Made by a program: the position numbers and the translations under genes
The notes under the pieces: generated by a model
Databases searched by the model: none
The model's input: the letters and a program-made list of their open reading frames with translations, nothing else
Told to the model about the DNA's origin: nothing
Assembly: GCA_023429275.1 (NCBI GenBank)
Contig: JAEYWB010000595.1
Coordinates: 1-13,563 of the forward strand
Direction: 5' to 3'
From: Planctomycetota bacterium
Lineage (GTDB): Bacteria > Planctomycetota > Planctomycetia > Planctomycetales > Planctomycetaceae
Length of the DNA: 13,563 nt
Shown: piece by piece, positions 1-7,545 of the stretch
Layout of the letters: each line of letters begins with the position of its first letter
Numbering within the stretch: the stretch's first letter is position 1

Positions 1-1455
1 TCCATCGAGGATCGGGTACGGCGGAAGGGTATCCTGGTCGAACTGGTTCGGGGCGAGCTCCGCGCTCGGCGCCTTTTCGATGGTGCTCCTGGGAATGACC
101 TCCCGGCCTTCCCGCTGGTTGACGTACCGTGAGACGGCGTAGACGTCCCGCTTCAAAAGGTCACTCAGCACCGCGAAGCCGCCGCACATGTCTCCGTAGA
201 GCGTGCAGTAGCCGACCGCCAGTTCGCTCTTGTTGCCGGTCGCGAGCGCGAGCCAGCCATAGCGGTTGCTGCGGGTCATGACCATCGCCCCGCGGATGCG
301 GGCCTGCAGGTTCTGATCCGCGAGGCCCTGCGGCTGTGAGGCGAGGTCGGGGCCGATCAGCGGAGCCGTTTCATACGACCGGTGGACGGTGTCGATCGGA
401 ACGATCTGCGCATCGACCCCCAGCGATTTCGCAAGCGCCATGGCGTCGTCGATGCTGTGCTGGCTGCTGTACCGGCTTGGCATCAGGAGGCCGTGGACGT
501 GCTCCGGCCCGGCTGCCTTGGCCGCGATGTAGCAAGCCAGGGCGCTGTCGATCCCGCCGGAGAGGCCGAGGACACAGTCCTGGAAGCCGCATTTGTGCAT
601 GTAATCCCGCAGCCCGAGCACGAGGGCGTCGAGGATCGTCCCTTCCCGGCAATCGGAACGGAGTGGATGCGACTCGGCCAGTTCGTCGAGGTCGACAATA
701 GCCAGATCCTCCTCGAACCCCTTTCCCTGCCAGGCAAGCCCGCCACTGTCGTTCAGGACGACGCTGTTGCCGTCAAACACCAGGTCGTCGTTCCCGCCGA
801 CCTGGTTGACGAACAGGAAGGGGTGCCGGTGCCGCGCCACATGCCGCGACAGGAGCCGATGCCGCCTGGCCGGTTTACCGACCTCGAACGGACTGGCCGA
901 GAGGTTGATGAAGGCGTCGACCCGCTGCGCGGCGAGCTCCTCGATCGGGTCCGGATAGGGATGCGGCTCAACGTGGTACGCTGTCTCGGGCTCCTTCCAC
1001 CAGGCGTCCTCGCAGATATGAACTCCCAGCCGCCAGCCGTCGAATTCGATCGGGGAAACCTTCGCCGCGGGACGAAAATACCGTCGCTCGTCGAAGACGT
1101 CGTAGTTCGGCAGAAGCATCTTCTCCACAGTCCGGGCGATCGCCCCTCCCGTGAGGAGACTGGCGGCATTGGCAAGACGCCCTGGGGGAAGATTGCGGGC
1201 TGTCGGGTGACCGACGAGCACCGCTGGTCCGCTGGCGAGTTGCGCTGCAAGCTCCCCGACCAGCTCGTCACACTGCCGGGCGAAATCCCCCCGCAGCAGG
1301 AGGTCCTTCGGCGGATACCCGCTGATGAAGAGTTCGGGCGTGACCAGCAGATCGACATCCTGTGATGCGACCTGCTCGACTGCACGCAACAGTTTGGCGG
1401 CATTGCCCTTGAGATCGCCCACCGTCGGATTCAGTTGCGCCAGTGCGACCCGCAT
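1..1455 (-). CDS. nadE: Glutamine-dependent NAD+ synthetase, C-terminus beyond the window
   Basis: Catalyses the last step of NAD+ biosynthesis in the cytoplasm: deamido-NAD+ is amidated with ATP, using ammonia released from glutamine. The 485 visible residues show the two-domain form. The N-terminal nitrilase-type glutaminase domain (about 1-250) carries the triad Glu41 (in [14 protein letters not shown]), Lys112 (in [14 protein letters not shown]) and Cys148 (in [10 protein letters not shown]). The synthetase domain carries the PP-loop SGGIDS at 299-304 and the late motif [20 protein letters not shown] at the window edge. The family usually has roughly 540-570 residues in this form, so only the last part is missing; the reading frame is intact to base 1. 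The ATG at 1455 begins [14 protein letters not shown], which matches the normal N-terminus; its ribosome binding site is weak. It is divergent from the tRNA gene. The assignment is secure. Confidence 0.96.
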   Translation of the reverse strand, partial: MRVALAQLNPTVGDLKGNAAKLLRAVEQVASQDVDLLVTPELFISGYPPKDLLLRGDFARQCDELVGELAAQLASGPAVLVGHPTARNLPPGRLANAASLLTGGAIARTVEKMLLPNYDVFDERRYFRPAAKVSPIEFDGWRLGVHICEDAWWKEPETAYHVEPHPYPDPIEELAAQRVDAFINLSASPFEVGKPARRHRLLSRHVARHRHPFLFVNQVGGNDDLVFDGNSVVLNDSGGLAWQGKGFEEDLAIVDLDELAESHPLRSDCREGTILDALVLGLRDYMHKCGFQDCVLGLSGGIDSALACYIAAKAAGPEHVHGLLMPSRYSSQHSIDDAMALAKSLGVDAQIVPIDTVHRSYETAPLIGPDLASQPQGLADQNLQARIRGAMVMTRSNRYGWLALATGNKSELAVGYCTLYGDMCGGFAVLSDLLKRDVYAVSRYVNQREGREVIPRSTIEKAPSAELAPNQFDQDTLPPYPILDG

Positions 1456-1633
1456 AGACTGCTCGTTGTTATCCAGGATGTGTGTTTCATCAGAAATCCT
1501 AACAGAAGGGCTCTCTGCACGGATCGGTCCGAACCGACTCTTCTGAGACGATGTCTGCAAGCAGTCGCGGCCGGTCGGATCAGCACCATCGGCACCGTTC
1601 CGGTTCCGCTCCGGAAACCGTGTGCCAGCGTCG

Positions 1634-1661
1634 TTGACAGCCGACTGCGAGCGACTAACTT
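1634..1661 (+). promoter_or_regulatory. Candidate promoter for tRNA-Glu
   Basis: A perfect -35 hexamer TTGACA (1634-1639) is followed after 16 bases by TAACTT (1656-1661), a weak -10 match. Initiation would fall a few bases before the mature tRNA end at 1673. The -35 is convincing; the -10 is the uncertain part. Confidence 0.45.
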
Positions 1662-1672
1662 ATGACCGTGAC

Positions 1673-1745
1673 GGCCCCATCGTCTAGAGGCCCAGGACAT
1701 CAGATTTTCAGTCTGAGTACCGGGGTTCGAATCCCCGTGGGGTCA
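1673..1745 (+). tRNA. trnE: tRNA-Glu (anticodon UUC)
   Basis: A complete 73-base cloverleaf can be folded by eye. The acceptor GGCCCCA pairs with TGGGGTC with one G-T pair, leaving A1745 as discriminator. The D-arm contains TCTAGAGGCCCAGGA. The anticodon stem is TCAGA/TCTGA with the seven-base loop TTTTCAG, placing TTC at 1707-1709. The T-arm is CGGGG-TTCGAAT-CCCCG. The 3' CCA is not encoded, so it must be added after transcription. The overall sequence resembles bacterial tRNA-Glu. It is a single-tRNA unit with its own promoter upstream and a terminator 7 bases downstream. Confidence 0.97.
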
Positions 1746-1751
1746 TCTTCT

Positions 1752-1784
1752 GGCCCGGCAGCCCTCTCTGCCGGGCCTTTTTTT
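1752..1784 (+). terminator. Rho-independent terminator after tRNA-Glu
   Basis: A perfect 10-bp stem, GGCCCGGCAG (1752-1761) with CTGCCGGGCC (1768-1777), closes a six-base loop and is followed directly by seven T residues (1778-1784). It is the clearest intrinsic terminator in the window and ends the tRNA transcript. Confidence 0.93.
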
Positions 1785-1921
1785 ATGCGCCAGCGTCCCG
1801 CCGGACCGGGGTGGCCGCAGGGACGACGGGCTGGGCAAAGGTCGCACGTCCGGCCGGACCGGGCCACGGCTCCTTTCGCCGTGATGCCGTCGGGAGGCGC
1901 TCCGCCGGGGTGACGCCCTCA

Positions 1922-1946
1922 ACGGCTTCTCGAAAAGCCGTATAAT
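1922..1946 (+). promoter_or_regulatory. Candidate -10 element overlapped by an inverted repeat, upstream of the crotonase gene
   Basis: A consensus TATAAT lies at 1941-1946, 34 bases before the crotonase start. A perfect 7-bp inverted repeat, ACGGCTT (1922-1928) and AAGCCGT (1935-1941) with a six-base spacer, abuts it and shares base T1941. No good -35 is visible at 16-18 bases spacing. The arrangement could be a promoter with an operator in the spacer, or a short hairpin in an mRNA started further upstream. The rest of the 195-base stretch from 1785 shows nothing recognisable. Confidence 0.35.
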
Positions 1947-1979
1947 CGGGTCAGTGGCCCTCCCACGTCGGAGACCAAA

Positions 1980-2747
1980 ATGTCCGAGCTCCTCGAGCAG
2001 CGTGACGGCGGTGTCCTGCGTCTGACGCTCAACCGCCCGGAGCGGCGCAATGCTCTCTCCCGAGGGCTCATTGCCACGCTCGATGCGGCCCTGCAGCGGG
2101 CCGCTGTCGATCCCGAGGCCCGCGTCGTCGTCCTCGCGGCCGCAGGGACCGTGTTCAGCTCGGGACACGATCTCGCAGAAATCCGGGAGATGTCGGACGG
2201 CGACGCCCGGATCCTGTTTGCCGAGTGCTCCGCCATGATGCAGCGGATCCGCAGCCTGCCGCAGCCCGTGATCGCCCGGGTCCAGGGATTGGCGACCGCC
2301 GCGGGATGTCAGCTGGCGGCCACCTGCGACCTGGCGGTGGCTGCCGAAGAAGCCCTGTTCGCGACTCCAGGGGTCAGGATCGGCCTGTTCTGCACGACAC
2401 CGATGGTTCCGCTCGTTCGCTCGATCGCCCCCAAGCTGGCGATGGAGATGCTTTTGACAGGAAAGCCGATCACCGCCGCGCAGGCTCTCGCGGCGGGACT
2501 GGTGAACCGCGTCGTTCCGACCGGGGAACTCGACCAGGCGATTGCCGAGATGACCGAAGCCATCGTCGCCTCAAGTCCTGCGACGATTCGCTTTGGAAAG
2601 GCGGCGTTCTACGACCTGCTTCACCTCGACGAGCCCGCGGCATACGACCGCGCCGTTGAGGTCATGGCGGCGAACATGGCCCATCCCGACGCCCGCGAGG
2701 GAGTGCGAGCCTTCCTGGAGAAGCGCCCGCCCCGCTGGGCTCCATAG
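1980..2747 (+). CDS. Crotonase-fold (enoyl-CoA hydratase/isomerase family) protein, ECHDC3-like, catalytic glutamates absent
   Basis: The 255-residue protein has the full crotonase fold: LTLNRPERRNAL at 15-26, the first oxyanion-hole segment FSSGHDL at 59-65, the second at 107-112 (AAGCQL), and a C-terminal helix region ending AFLEKRPPRWAP. In true enoyl-CoA hydratases two glutamates act on water, one in GCEL and one in PE-I-IG. Here these positions read Gln111 (GCQL) and Gly131 (TPGVRIGLF). The GLFCTTP stretch and the KRPPRW ending recall the ECHDC3 branch, which from memory has the same replacements. It therefore probably binds acyl-CoA but is unlikely to be a classical hydratase; its reaction cannot be named. 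ATG at 1980 has GGAG at 1970-1973, six bases away. The phosphate acyltransferase gene follows after 94 bases on the same strand. Confidence 0.88.
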   Translation: MSELLEQRDGGVLRLTLNRPERRNALSRGLIATLDAALQRAAVDPEARVVVLAAAGTVFSSGHDLAEIREMSDGDARILFAECSAMMQRIRSLPQPVIARVQGLATAAGCQLAATCDLAVAAEEALFATPGVRIGLFCTTPMVPLVRSIAPKLAMEMLLTGKPITAAQALAAGLVNRVVPTGELDQAIAEMTEAIVASSPATIRFGKAAFYDLLHLDEPAAYDRAVEVMAANMAHPDAREGVRAFLEKRPPRWAP

Positions 2748-2750
2748 TAC

Positions 2751-2769
2751 CGCAGCACCCCGTGCTGCG
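2751..2769 (+). other. GC-rich hairpin between the crotonase and phosphate acyltransferase genes
   Basis: CGCAGCAC (2751-2758) and GTGCTGCG (2762-2769) form a perfect 8-bp stem with a three-base loop, four bases after the crotonase stop. No T-run follows, so it is not a typical intrinsic terminator. A second, interrupted palindrome AGGAAG-C-CTTCCT lies at 2789-2801. They may attenuate transcription or protect the 3' end of the upstream message. Confidence 0.4.
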
Positions 2770-2841
2770 AATGGACACCCAGGGAAGCAGGAAGCCTTCC
2801 TTCTTACGGACGCCGCACAGGCAACCGGCACGGAGTGCCGC

Positions 2842-3756
2842 GTGACTTTGGATCTCACCATGTCGCTTCCAGGCTTTGATCAGCTTGCCCGGCTGGCCGA
2901 CAAGCGGCCGAGTCCCGTACCTGTTGTTGCGGCCGGTGGCGCAGACCCGACCGTGATCGCCGCGCTCTCGACGGCCCTCGAACGGGGCTGGGTTCAGCCG
3001 ATCCTGACGGGCCCGGTCGCCGACATCGAACGAACGGCCGAGTCCGAAGGAACTTCTCTGGAGGGTTTCGAACTCCTCGAAGACGAACGGGATTCCGCCC
3101 ACCGCGCGGTCGCCTGCATTCGCTCGGGACAGGCGGCGGTGCTGATGAAAGGCCAGATCCCGACCCCCTCACTCATGAAGGGCATTCTCGACCGCGAACG
3201 TGGCCTGAGAACCGGGCGCGCAATCGCCCAGATCGTTCTGATGGAGATTGTCCGCGACGACCGCAGCTTCCTGATGGCCGACACGGGTGTCCTGATCGCA
3301 CCGACGCTCGACCAGAAGGCAGACCTGCTGCGGAGTCTTCTCACGACCGCCCGGAGCCTGGGGGTCGAGAGTCCTCGGGTTGCGGTCATGTCGGCCACCG
3401 AGAAGCCGACCGACGCCCTGCCCGACACACACGAGGCGGTCGAGCTCTCCCGCCGCGCGACGACTGGAGAGTTCGGCCCCTGCGAGGTTCAGGGGCCACT
3501 CTCTTTCGACCTGGCATATGCCAGCGAGGCTGGGGAGCGGAAAGGGATCGAAGGGACGGTCACCGGCCGGGCGGATGCGATGCTCTTCCCGAACCTGCTC
3601 GCGGCAAACCTGACCGTCAAAGGAATCATGTACACCGCGGACTGCCGGTTCGGAGGGATCCTCTGCGGAACATCCGCACCGGTGGTGTTCATGTCGCGAG
3701 CCGATTCCGTCGAGACACGGCTGAACTCTCTGGCATATGCCTTGGCGCTGCTCTGA
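2842..3756 (+). CDS. ptb: Phosphate acyltransferase of the phosphate butyryltransferase/acetyltransferase family
   Basis: Family members exchange the CoA of an acyl-CoA for phosphate, giving an acyl-phosphate in the cytoplasm. The family signature can be followed through the whole 304 residues: LMKGQIPTPSLMKG (101-114), AVMSATEK (181-188), VQGPLSFDLA (216-225), GRADAMLFPNLLAANLTVKG (242-261) and GTSAPVVFMSRADS (276-289). Length is normal for Ptb (about 300). GTG at 2842 is chosen because GGAG lies six bases upstream; the in-frame ATG at 2860 lacks a comparable site and would shorten the product by six residues. No acyl kinase gene is visible nearby, so coupling to ATP synthesis is not shown. 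The chain-length preference (acetyl, propionyl, butyryl) cannot be read from sequence. The preceding crotonase-fold gene suggests a shared role in acyl-CoA metabolism. Confidence 0.88.
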   Translation: MTLDLTMSLPGFDQLARLADKRPSPVPVVAAGGADPTVIAALSTALERGWVQPILTGPVADIERTAESEGTSLEGFELLEDERDSAHRAVACIRSGQAAVLMKGQIPTPSLMKGILDRERGLRTGRAIAQIVLMEIVRDDRSFLMADTGVLIAPTLDQKADLLRSLLTTARSLGVESPRVAVMSATEKPTDALPDTHEAVELSRRATTGEFGPCEVQGPLSFDLAYASEAGERKGIEGTVTGRADAMLFPNLLAANLTVKGIMYTADCRFGGILCGTSAPVVFMSRADSVETRLNSLAYALALL

Positions 3757-3836
3757 GTGCCCTTTGGTCGTGCCGTTCTGCCTTCCGTCGGGGTGGCAGC
3801 GCGGGTCGCAGCTCTCGAATGAACTGAGGAGGAGCT

Positions 3837-4373
3837 CTACGAAGACTTCTTCGGCCGGAACGCCCGGACGCGGGCCTCGTTCGTTTCGAGATACGGCCCT
3901 TCGAGCAGGTCGATGCAATAAGGGACCGCAGGCATGACAGCATCAAGGCATTCCGCAATCGCCTTCGGCTGTCCCGGCAGGTTGATGATCAGCGACCTGC
4001 CACAGATCCCCGCCGTCTGCCGCGAGAGGATTGCCGTTGGCACTTTCTCGAGCGAGACCTTCCGCATCAGTTCGCCGAAGCCCGGCATCATCTTCCCGCA
4101 AACCGCCTCGGTCGCTTCCGGGGTGACGTCCCGCACGGCCGGGCCGGTCCCTCCCGTCGTGACGATCAGGCAGCAATTGTCCTGGTCCGCAAGCGACTTC
4201 AGCGTGGCTTCGATCCCGGAGCGGTCATCGGGGATGACACGCGCGACCGCCTCCCACGGAGAGGTCAGCACCTCTTCAAAATACCCCCGGATCGCCGGGC
4301 CGCCGCGGTCCTCGTACTCGCCACGGCTCGCGCGGTCGGAGACGGTGACGATCCCGATTCGAGCCACAGTCAT
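3837..4373 (-). CDS. mogA: Molybdopterin adenylyltransferase (MogA/MoaB family)
   Basis: MogA activates molybdopterin by adenylylation before molybdenum insertion in the cytoplasm. The 178-residue protein opens with the family N-terminus IGIVTVSDRASRGEYEDRGG and has the nucleotide-binding motif TTGGTGPAVRDVTPEAT (72-88), the PGFGELMRK segment (97-105) and NLPGQPKAI near 131-139. Its length is close to E. coli MogA, and the SDRAS-G-Y-D opening favours MogA over MoaB. The frame is open a further 525 bases upstream, to 4898, but ATG at 4373 is preferred: it gives the correct N-terminus and has AGGGAG about seven bases before it. The gene is convergent with ptb across 80 bases and divergent from the membrane glycosyltransferase across 113 bases. 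No other molybdenum cofactor genes are present in the window. Confidence 0.93.
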   Translation of the reverse strand: MTVARIGIVTVSDRASRGEYEDRGGPAIRGYFEEVLTSPWEAVARVIPDDRSGIEATLKSLADQDNCCLIVTTGGTGPAVRDVTPEATEAVCGKMMPGFGELMRKVSLEKVPTAILSRQTAGICGRSLIINLPGQPKAIAECLDAVMPAVPYCIDLLEGPYLETNEARVRAFRPKKSS

Positions 4374-4486
4374 GACAAATCTCCCTCGCGATTTCGTTCT
4401 CTCGGCAGAGTAGACGTTCGTCATTCCCGCGTCAGGCTCAGGAGTCTGCTGGAATCTGCCGGAGCGGGTCAGGTAAGTTCCGAGGC

Positions 4487-6310
4487 ATGATCCCCCGGCC
4501 ACGTCCTCGACTGCTTTCTCTCGGGCTTGTGCTGGCCATGCTGGCGGCCGGGATCGTCGCTTTATTGCTGGCCTCCGTCCCGCTCGGGACGCTCCAGCAG
4601 TGGGCGTCCCACCTCCGCCGCTCGGACGACGTGACGCCGGAACGGTTCGTCCGCTACCGGCACATCTGCCTCCTCTTCGGTGCGGGAGGGGTCGCTGCGG
4701 GAGTTCTCTCGCTCTGGAGGCGATCGACTCTCGAGGCGTTCCTGACCGATCTCGGATGGCCCGCTCCGAAGCTCGATATCGAGCAGGCCGACTCTCGCTC
4801 CTTTCCCGGCGAGTGGTGGTCCCTCGGAATCGTCCTGCTGGTCGGGACGGGACTTCGCCTGGCGCTCCTCGACCAGCCGATGGCGTACGACGAGGCATAC
4901 AGCTATCGAAGCTTTGCGCGACATTCGCTCATCGAGGCGATCGGAGAGCACAACAGCGCGAACAATCATCTCCTGAACACCCTGGGAATGTTCGTCACGT
5001 CGCGGCTCTTCGGACCACAGGAGTGGGCGCTGCGACTGCCTGTTCTCTGCTGCGGTCTTGCGCTGATGCCGGCAATCTATTTCTGGATCCGTCGCCAGTC
5101 GGGCGGGCCGATCGCGCTTGTGACGACCGCACTCGTCGCGGTCGCACCGCTGATGATCAGCTACTCGGTCGACGCTCGCGGCTACTCCTACATCGCGCTC
5201 GCGGCCGTCCTTCTGGATGACGCCCTCCGCCGGATCGACCGCGAAGAGGGGAACTCCGCGCGGAGTTGGGTCATCGCCGGCCTGGCGGTGATGCTGGGCA
5301 TGTGGGCTCTGATCCTGATGGCCTTCCCGATTGTCGGCGCGACGTTGTGGTTCGTCGCGATCCCCCTGGTTCGGCGAGACCCCGAGTCCTGGCGGCGCAC
5401 AGCGCAGCGCTTCGGGCAGATGCTCCTGCTCGGAGGCGCGACGCTTCTCCCTGTTCTGTCGCTCTACGCCCCCGGTTACATCATCCGGGGCTGGCAGCTC
5501 TTCCGGGATCCGGTCATCGGTGATGTCGCCCAGGGGGGGTTGGCCGCTTATGCCCAGGACTGGACGATCGCGTGGGAGTGGTGGACCGACGGGTTTCTGC
5601 CCCCCCTGGCCTGGGCCCTCGGGTGCCTGCTCGGTGTGGTCGCCCTGATCGGCTTCGGCCGGCGCGGGGAGTTCTTCCAGTGGATCGCCCCGTTCCTGGT
5701 GATGTTCCTCGTGAACGCGGCGCGGGGGCATCATCCCCCCCCGCGAACGTTCATGTGGCTCATGCCGTGGGTGGCGCTCCTCGCGGCACACGGATTCGGC
5801 ATCGGGTACCAGATTTCCCGGAGGTCGATCCTCCGCGCACGCCGGGGCTGGGGGGGCTACACCCCTCCTGAAGGGGTACTGGCGGGGCTGAGCGCGGCGT
5901 TCCTCGTCGGAGGAATCGTCACGCTCGCGGCGATCTGGCCCGTGATCTTCTTCCCGTCCGAGCGGAGGAACTTTGTCTCCGTTCCCCAAGTCATACAGCG
6001 CCTCGCCGAAGAAGCCGCAAAAGAACCGCCCACTGCGAATCGGATCCTCGCTCCCCTCCCCTGCGACCTCCCGGCTCTCTTCTACCTCGGCCGACGCAAT
6101 CTCGACTGGCCGGTCAATGGCGAACCGCTCTCCGGCGAGACACTCTGGCTGATCGCGAGAGCGGGCCAGCCCCCCGAGACGACGCTCCGCGACGGGCTCC
6201 TGCGGATTGATCCCTCGGGGACGCATTTCGAGCCGTGGGAAATCGTCTGGAAGTTCAAGACTCTCGATCTCTATCGATCACGTCTCATTTCCCGGAAAGA
6301 GGGGAACTGA
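4487..6310 (+). CDS. Multi-spanning membrane glycosyltransferase, GT-C fold, family 39/ArnT-like
   Basis: The 607-residue protein has about a dozen hydrophobic segments. Two lie near the N-terminus (about 11-33 and 58-77), one precedes the catalytic loop (111-128), and others cover 182-200, 208-226, 262-295, 311-328, 374-390, 398-410, 420-440 and 463-490; a short soluble tail follows from about 495. The first large external loop contains YDEAYSY (134-140), which gives the Asp-Glu pair typical of polyprenyl-phosphate-dependent GT-C enzymes such as PMT and ArnT, and SVDARGYSY (227-235) is a second family hallmark. It probably transfers a sugar from a lipid carrier on the outer face of the cytoplasmic membrane; donor and acceptor are unknown. 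The start at 4487 is only moderately supported: AGG lies 12 bases away and GAGG only one base away. A small GC-rich hairpin (6312-6325) follows the stop. Confidence 0.82.
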   Translation: MIPRPRPRLLSLGLVLAMLAAGIVALLLASVPLGTLQQWASHLRRSDDVTPERFVRYRHICLLFGAGGVAAGVLSLWRRSTLEAFLTDLGWPAPKLDIEQADSRSFPGEWWSLGIVLLVGTGLRLALLDQPMAYDEAYSYRSFARHSLIEAIGEHNSANNHLLNTLGMFVTSRLFGPQEWALRLPVLCCGLALMPAIYFWIRRQSGGPIALVTTALVAVAPLMISYSVDARGYSYIALAAVLLDDALRRIDREEGNSARSWVIAGLAVMLGMWALILMAFPIVGATLWFVAIPLVRRDPESWRRTAQRFGQMLLLGGATLLPVLSLYAPGYIIRGWQLFRDPVIGDVAQGGLAAYAQDWTIAWEWWTDGFLPPLAWALGCLLGVVALIGFGRRGEFFQWIAPFLVMFLVNAARGHHPPPRTFMWLMPWVALLAAHGFGIGYQISRRSILRARRGWGGYTPPEGVLAGLSAAFLVGGIVTLAAIWPVIFFPSERRNFVSVPQVIQRLAEEAAKEPPTANRILAPLPCDLPALFYLGRRNLDWPVNGEPLSGETLWLIARAGQPPETTLRDGLLRIDPSGTHFEPWEIVWKFKTLDLYRSRLISRKEGN

Positions 6311-6357
6311 CCGCTCGGGAGAGCGACGGGCTCCGGCGGGCCGTAGAATGACCCGGT

Positions 6358-6399
6358 GGAAGAGCTGACCACTCCCTCCATCCGTTCACCAGCTCTTCC
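6358..6399. repeat. Perfect 10-bp inverted repeat upstream of the redoxin-like gene
   Basis: GGAAGAGCTG (6358-6367) and CAGCTCTTCC (6390-6399) are exact reverse complements separated by 22 bases, 23 bases before the next gene's start. It could be a two-half-site operator or a stem that hides or exposes the translation start, since no Shine-Dalgarno sequence is seen for that gene. No T-run follows, so termination of the upstream transcript is less likely. Confidence 0.5.
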
Positions 6400-6422
6400 T
6401 TGCGAACCCCCGACAGCCGCCG

Positions 6423-7133
6423 ATGGCCTCGACTTTGAACGCTCCGAATCCTTCGTCGTCCGTGCCTGTTTCGTTCCGCCCGTCCCCTTTGCGGAAGTAC
6501 CGGGTCCTCATTCTCCCCTTCGCCGCGGCTGTTATCACGGGCCTCGTCGTCTGGCGGATGCAAATCGATGGACGACAGACCGTCAGCGGCACATCGGCGC
6601 CGACGATGGTGATGGCCCAGAACTACGGCTTCATGCTGACCGACCAGCATCGGCATCTCACCAAGCTTCAGGGGTATCTCGGCCGGACGAAGCTGATTCT
6701 GGTCTTCTTCGATGGGAACCTTCCGGCCCACGCCGACCCTGTCGTGGCGCGGCTTCGGGACGACTACGACAAGCTCAAGGCCGCGGGGGTCCAGCCGATC
6801 GCAATCAGCGTCGCCTCGCCGTTCACCGTCCAGAAATCGGAAGAGCTGTCAGGCCGAAAGTTTCCGTTCCCGGTCCTCATGGATGTCGATCCCAACGGCC
6901 TGCTGCCGACTCCGGCCCACGTCGCCTGGGGCCTGCGAGATAGCCGGACAGAGACACTCAAGACCGGAGCGTTCCTGATCGACCGGATGGGACGGGTCTC
7001 CGCGCGGGGATTCGTCCCTCAACCGGTGAAGGACCCGCAGCATGTGATCGACACGATTCTCCGCGGGGAGTGGGTCGAAGAGGTCGAGGATCCGGCAGAA
7101 CAGACTCCCGTCGCGCCGAGCCCACCGGCCTGA
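6423..7133 (+). CDS. Membrane-anchored redoxin-fold protein without cysteine
   Basis: The 236-residue protein has one N-terminal membrane segment (about 26-44) after a basic stretch SPLRKYR, then an AhpC/TSA-like thioredoxin-fold domain (about 57-215) and a Pro-rich acidic tail. Fold markers are LILVFFDGNLPAHADPVV (91-108), IAISVASPFTVQKS (126-139), FPFPVLMDVD (147-156) and GAFLIDRMGRVSARGF (182-197). In peroxiredoxins the active site after the first strand reads T/S-x-x-C; here it is LPAH with His103 in the cysteine place, and there is no cysteine anywhere in the protein. It cannot act as a thiol peroxidase or disulfide reductase and is probably a binding or scaffold domain facing the periplasm. 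The small membrane gene follows after 61 bases. ATG at 6423 has no clear ribosome binding site. A 12-bp palindrome CTCCGCGCGGAG sits just after the stop (7134-7145). Confidence 0.78.
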   Translation: MASTLNAPNPSSSVPVSFRPSPLRKYRVLILPFAAAVITGLVVWRMQIDGRQTVSGTSAPTMVMAQNYGFMLTDQHRHLTKLQGYLGRTKLILVFFDGNLPAHADPVVARLRDDYDKLKAAGVQPIAISVASPFTVQKSEELSGRKFPFPVLMDVDPNGLLPTPAHVAWGLRDSRTETLKTGAFLIDRMGRVSARGFVPQPVKDPQHVIDTILRGEWVEEVEDPAEQTPVAPSPPA

Positions 7134-7194
7134 CTCCGCGCGGAGCGGGCGAACCGCTCGACTCGATCCTGGTCCCGACAAGGAGCTTCGCTTC

Positions 7195-7545
7195 ATGTCA
7201 ATTCGATACTGGATCGCTTCCGCCGCAGCGCTCATTCTCCTGGCGGGGGGAGCCGCGTTCTGCTGGCAGACGCGTCGGGCTGTCCAGGCCACGATGCGAG
7301 GAGCCCTTGCAGGGGCTGATCCGTCCACGTCCAATGCCAGGACTCTGGCCGAGGCCGAACAGTCCCTGGAATCGGGGGCCACGATGGCGGATTTTGGGCT
7401 GGAGGTCCCCCCATCGTTGCTCTGGCGAATCCAGCTCGCCGACGTCCTCCAGACCTTCTGGCCCGCGTGGATCGTGTTCGTGTTCGGAGTCTGCTTCGGG
7501 GTCGCCTGGCTCCTGCGTGGGCGATCACCCGTCCAGTCCCCGTAA
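7195..7545 (+). CDS. Small protein with two membrane segments, unknown function
   Basis: I do not recognise a family for this 116-residue protein. It has a membrane segment at about 6-22, a central hydrophilic loop (about 24-80) with an alanine- and glutamate-rich stretch ARTLAEAEQSLESG, and a second membrane segment at about 87-107 (FWPAWIVFVFGVCFGVAWLL), ending in a short basic tail. Such a hairpin would place both ends on the same side of the membrane. ATG at 7195 has AAGGAG at 7180-7185, nine bases away, which is one of the better ribosome binding sites in the window. It lies 61 bases after the redoxin-like gene and is probably in the same transcript, which suggests a partner role at the membrane. 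Confidence 0.75.
   Translation: MSIRYWIASAAALILLAGGAAFCWQTRRAVQATMRGALAGADPSTSNARTLAEAEQSLESGATMADFGLEVPPSLLWRIQLADVLQTFWPAWIVFVFGVCFGVAWLLRGRSPVQSP

Noticed and set aside
382..1365. A 327-codon plus-strand open frame opposite nadE
   Set aside because: The minus strand encodes an unmistakable NAD+ synthetase with all catalytic motifs; this frame is its shadow.
1597..1622. Imperfect inverted repeat between nadE and the tRNA promoter
   Set aside because: The arms (CGGTTCCG and CGGAAACCG) need a bulge, and no T-run or known element accompanies them; this could be chance in GC-rich DNA.
2593..2841. N-terminal extension of the phosphate acyltransferase frame into the crotonase gene
   Set aside because: The extension overlaps the well-supported crotonase coding region in another frame and its translation is not family-like; GTG 2842 has a good ribosome binding site and gives the normal length.
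4374..4898. 175-codon upstream extension of the mogA frame
   Set aside because: It overlaps the start of the divergent glycosyltransferase gene, its translation is Arg/Pro-rich without domain signs, and the internal ATG has a ribosome binding site and the canonical N-terminus.
4562..6226. A 554-codon open frame on the minus strand opposite the membrane glycosyltransferase
   Set aside because: Its translation is very rich in Arg, Glu, Pro and Asp with no domain signs, as expected for the antisense of a GC-rich membrane protein gene. The plus-strand protein has clear membrane segments and family motifs.
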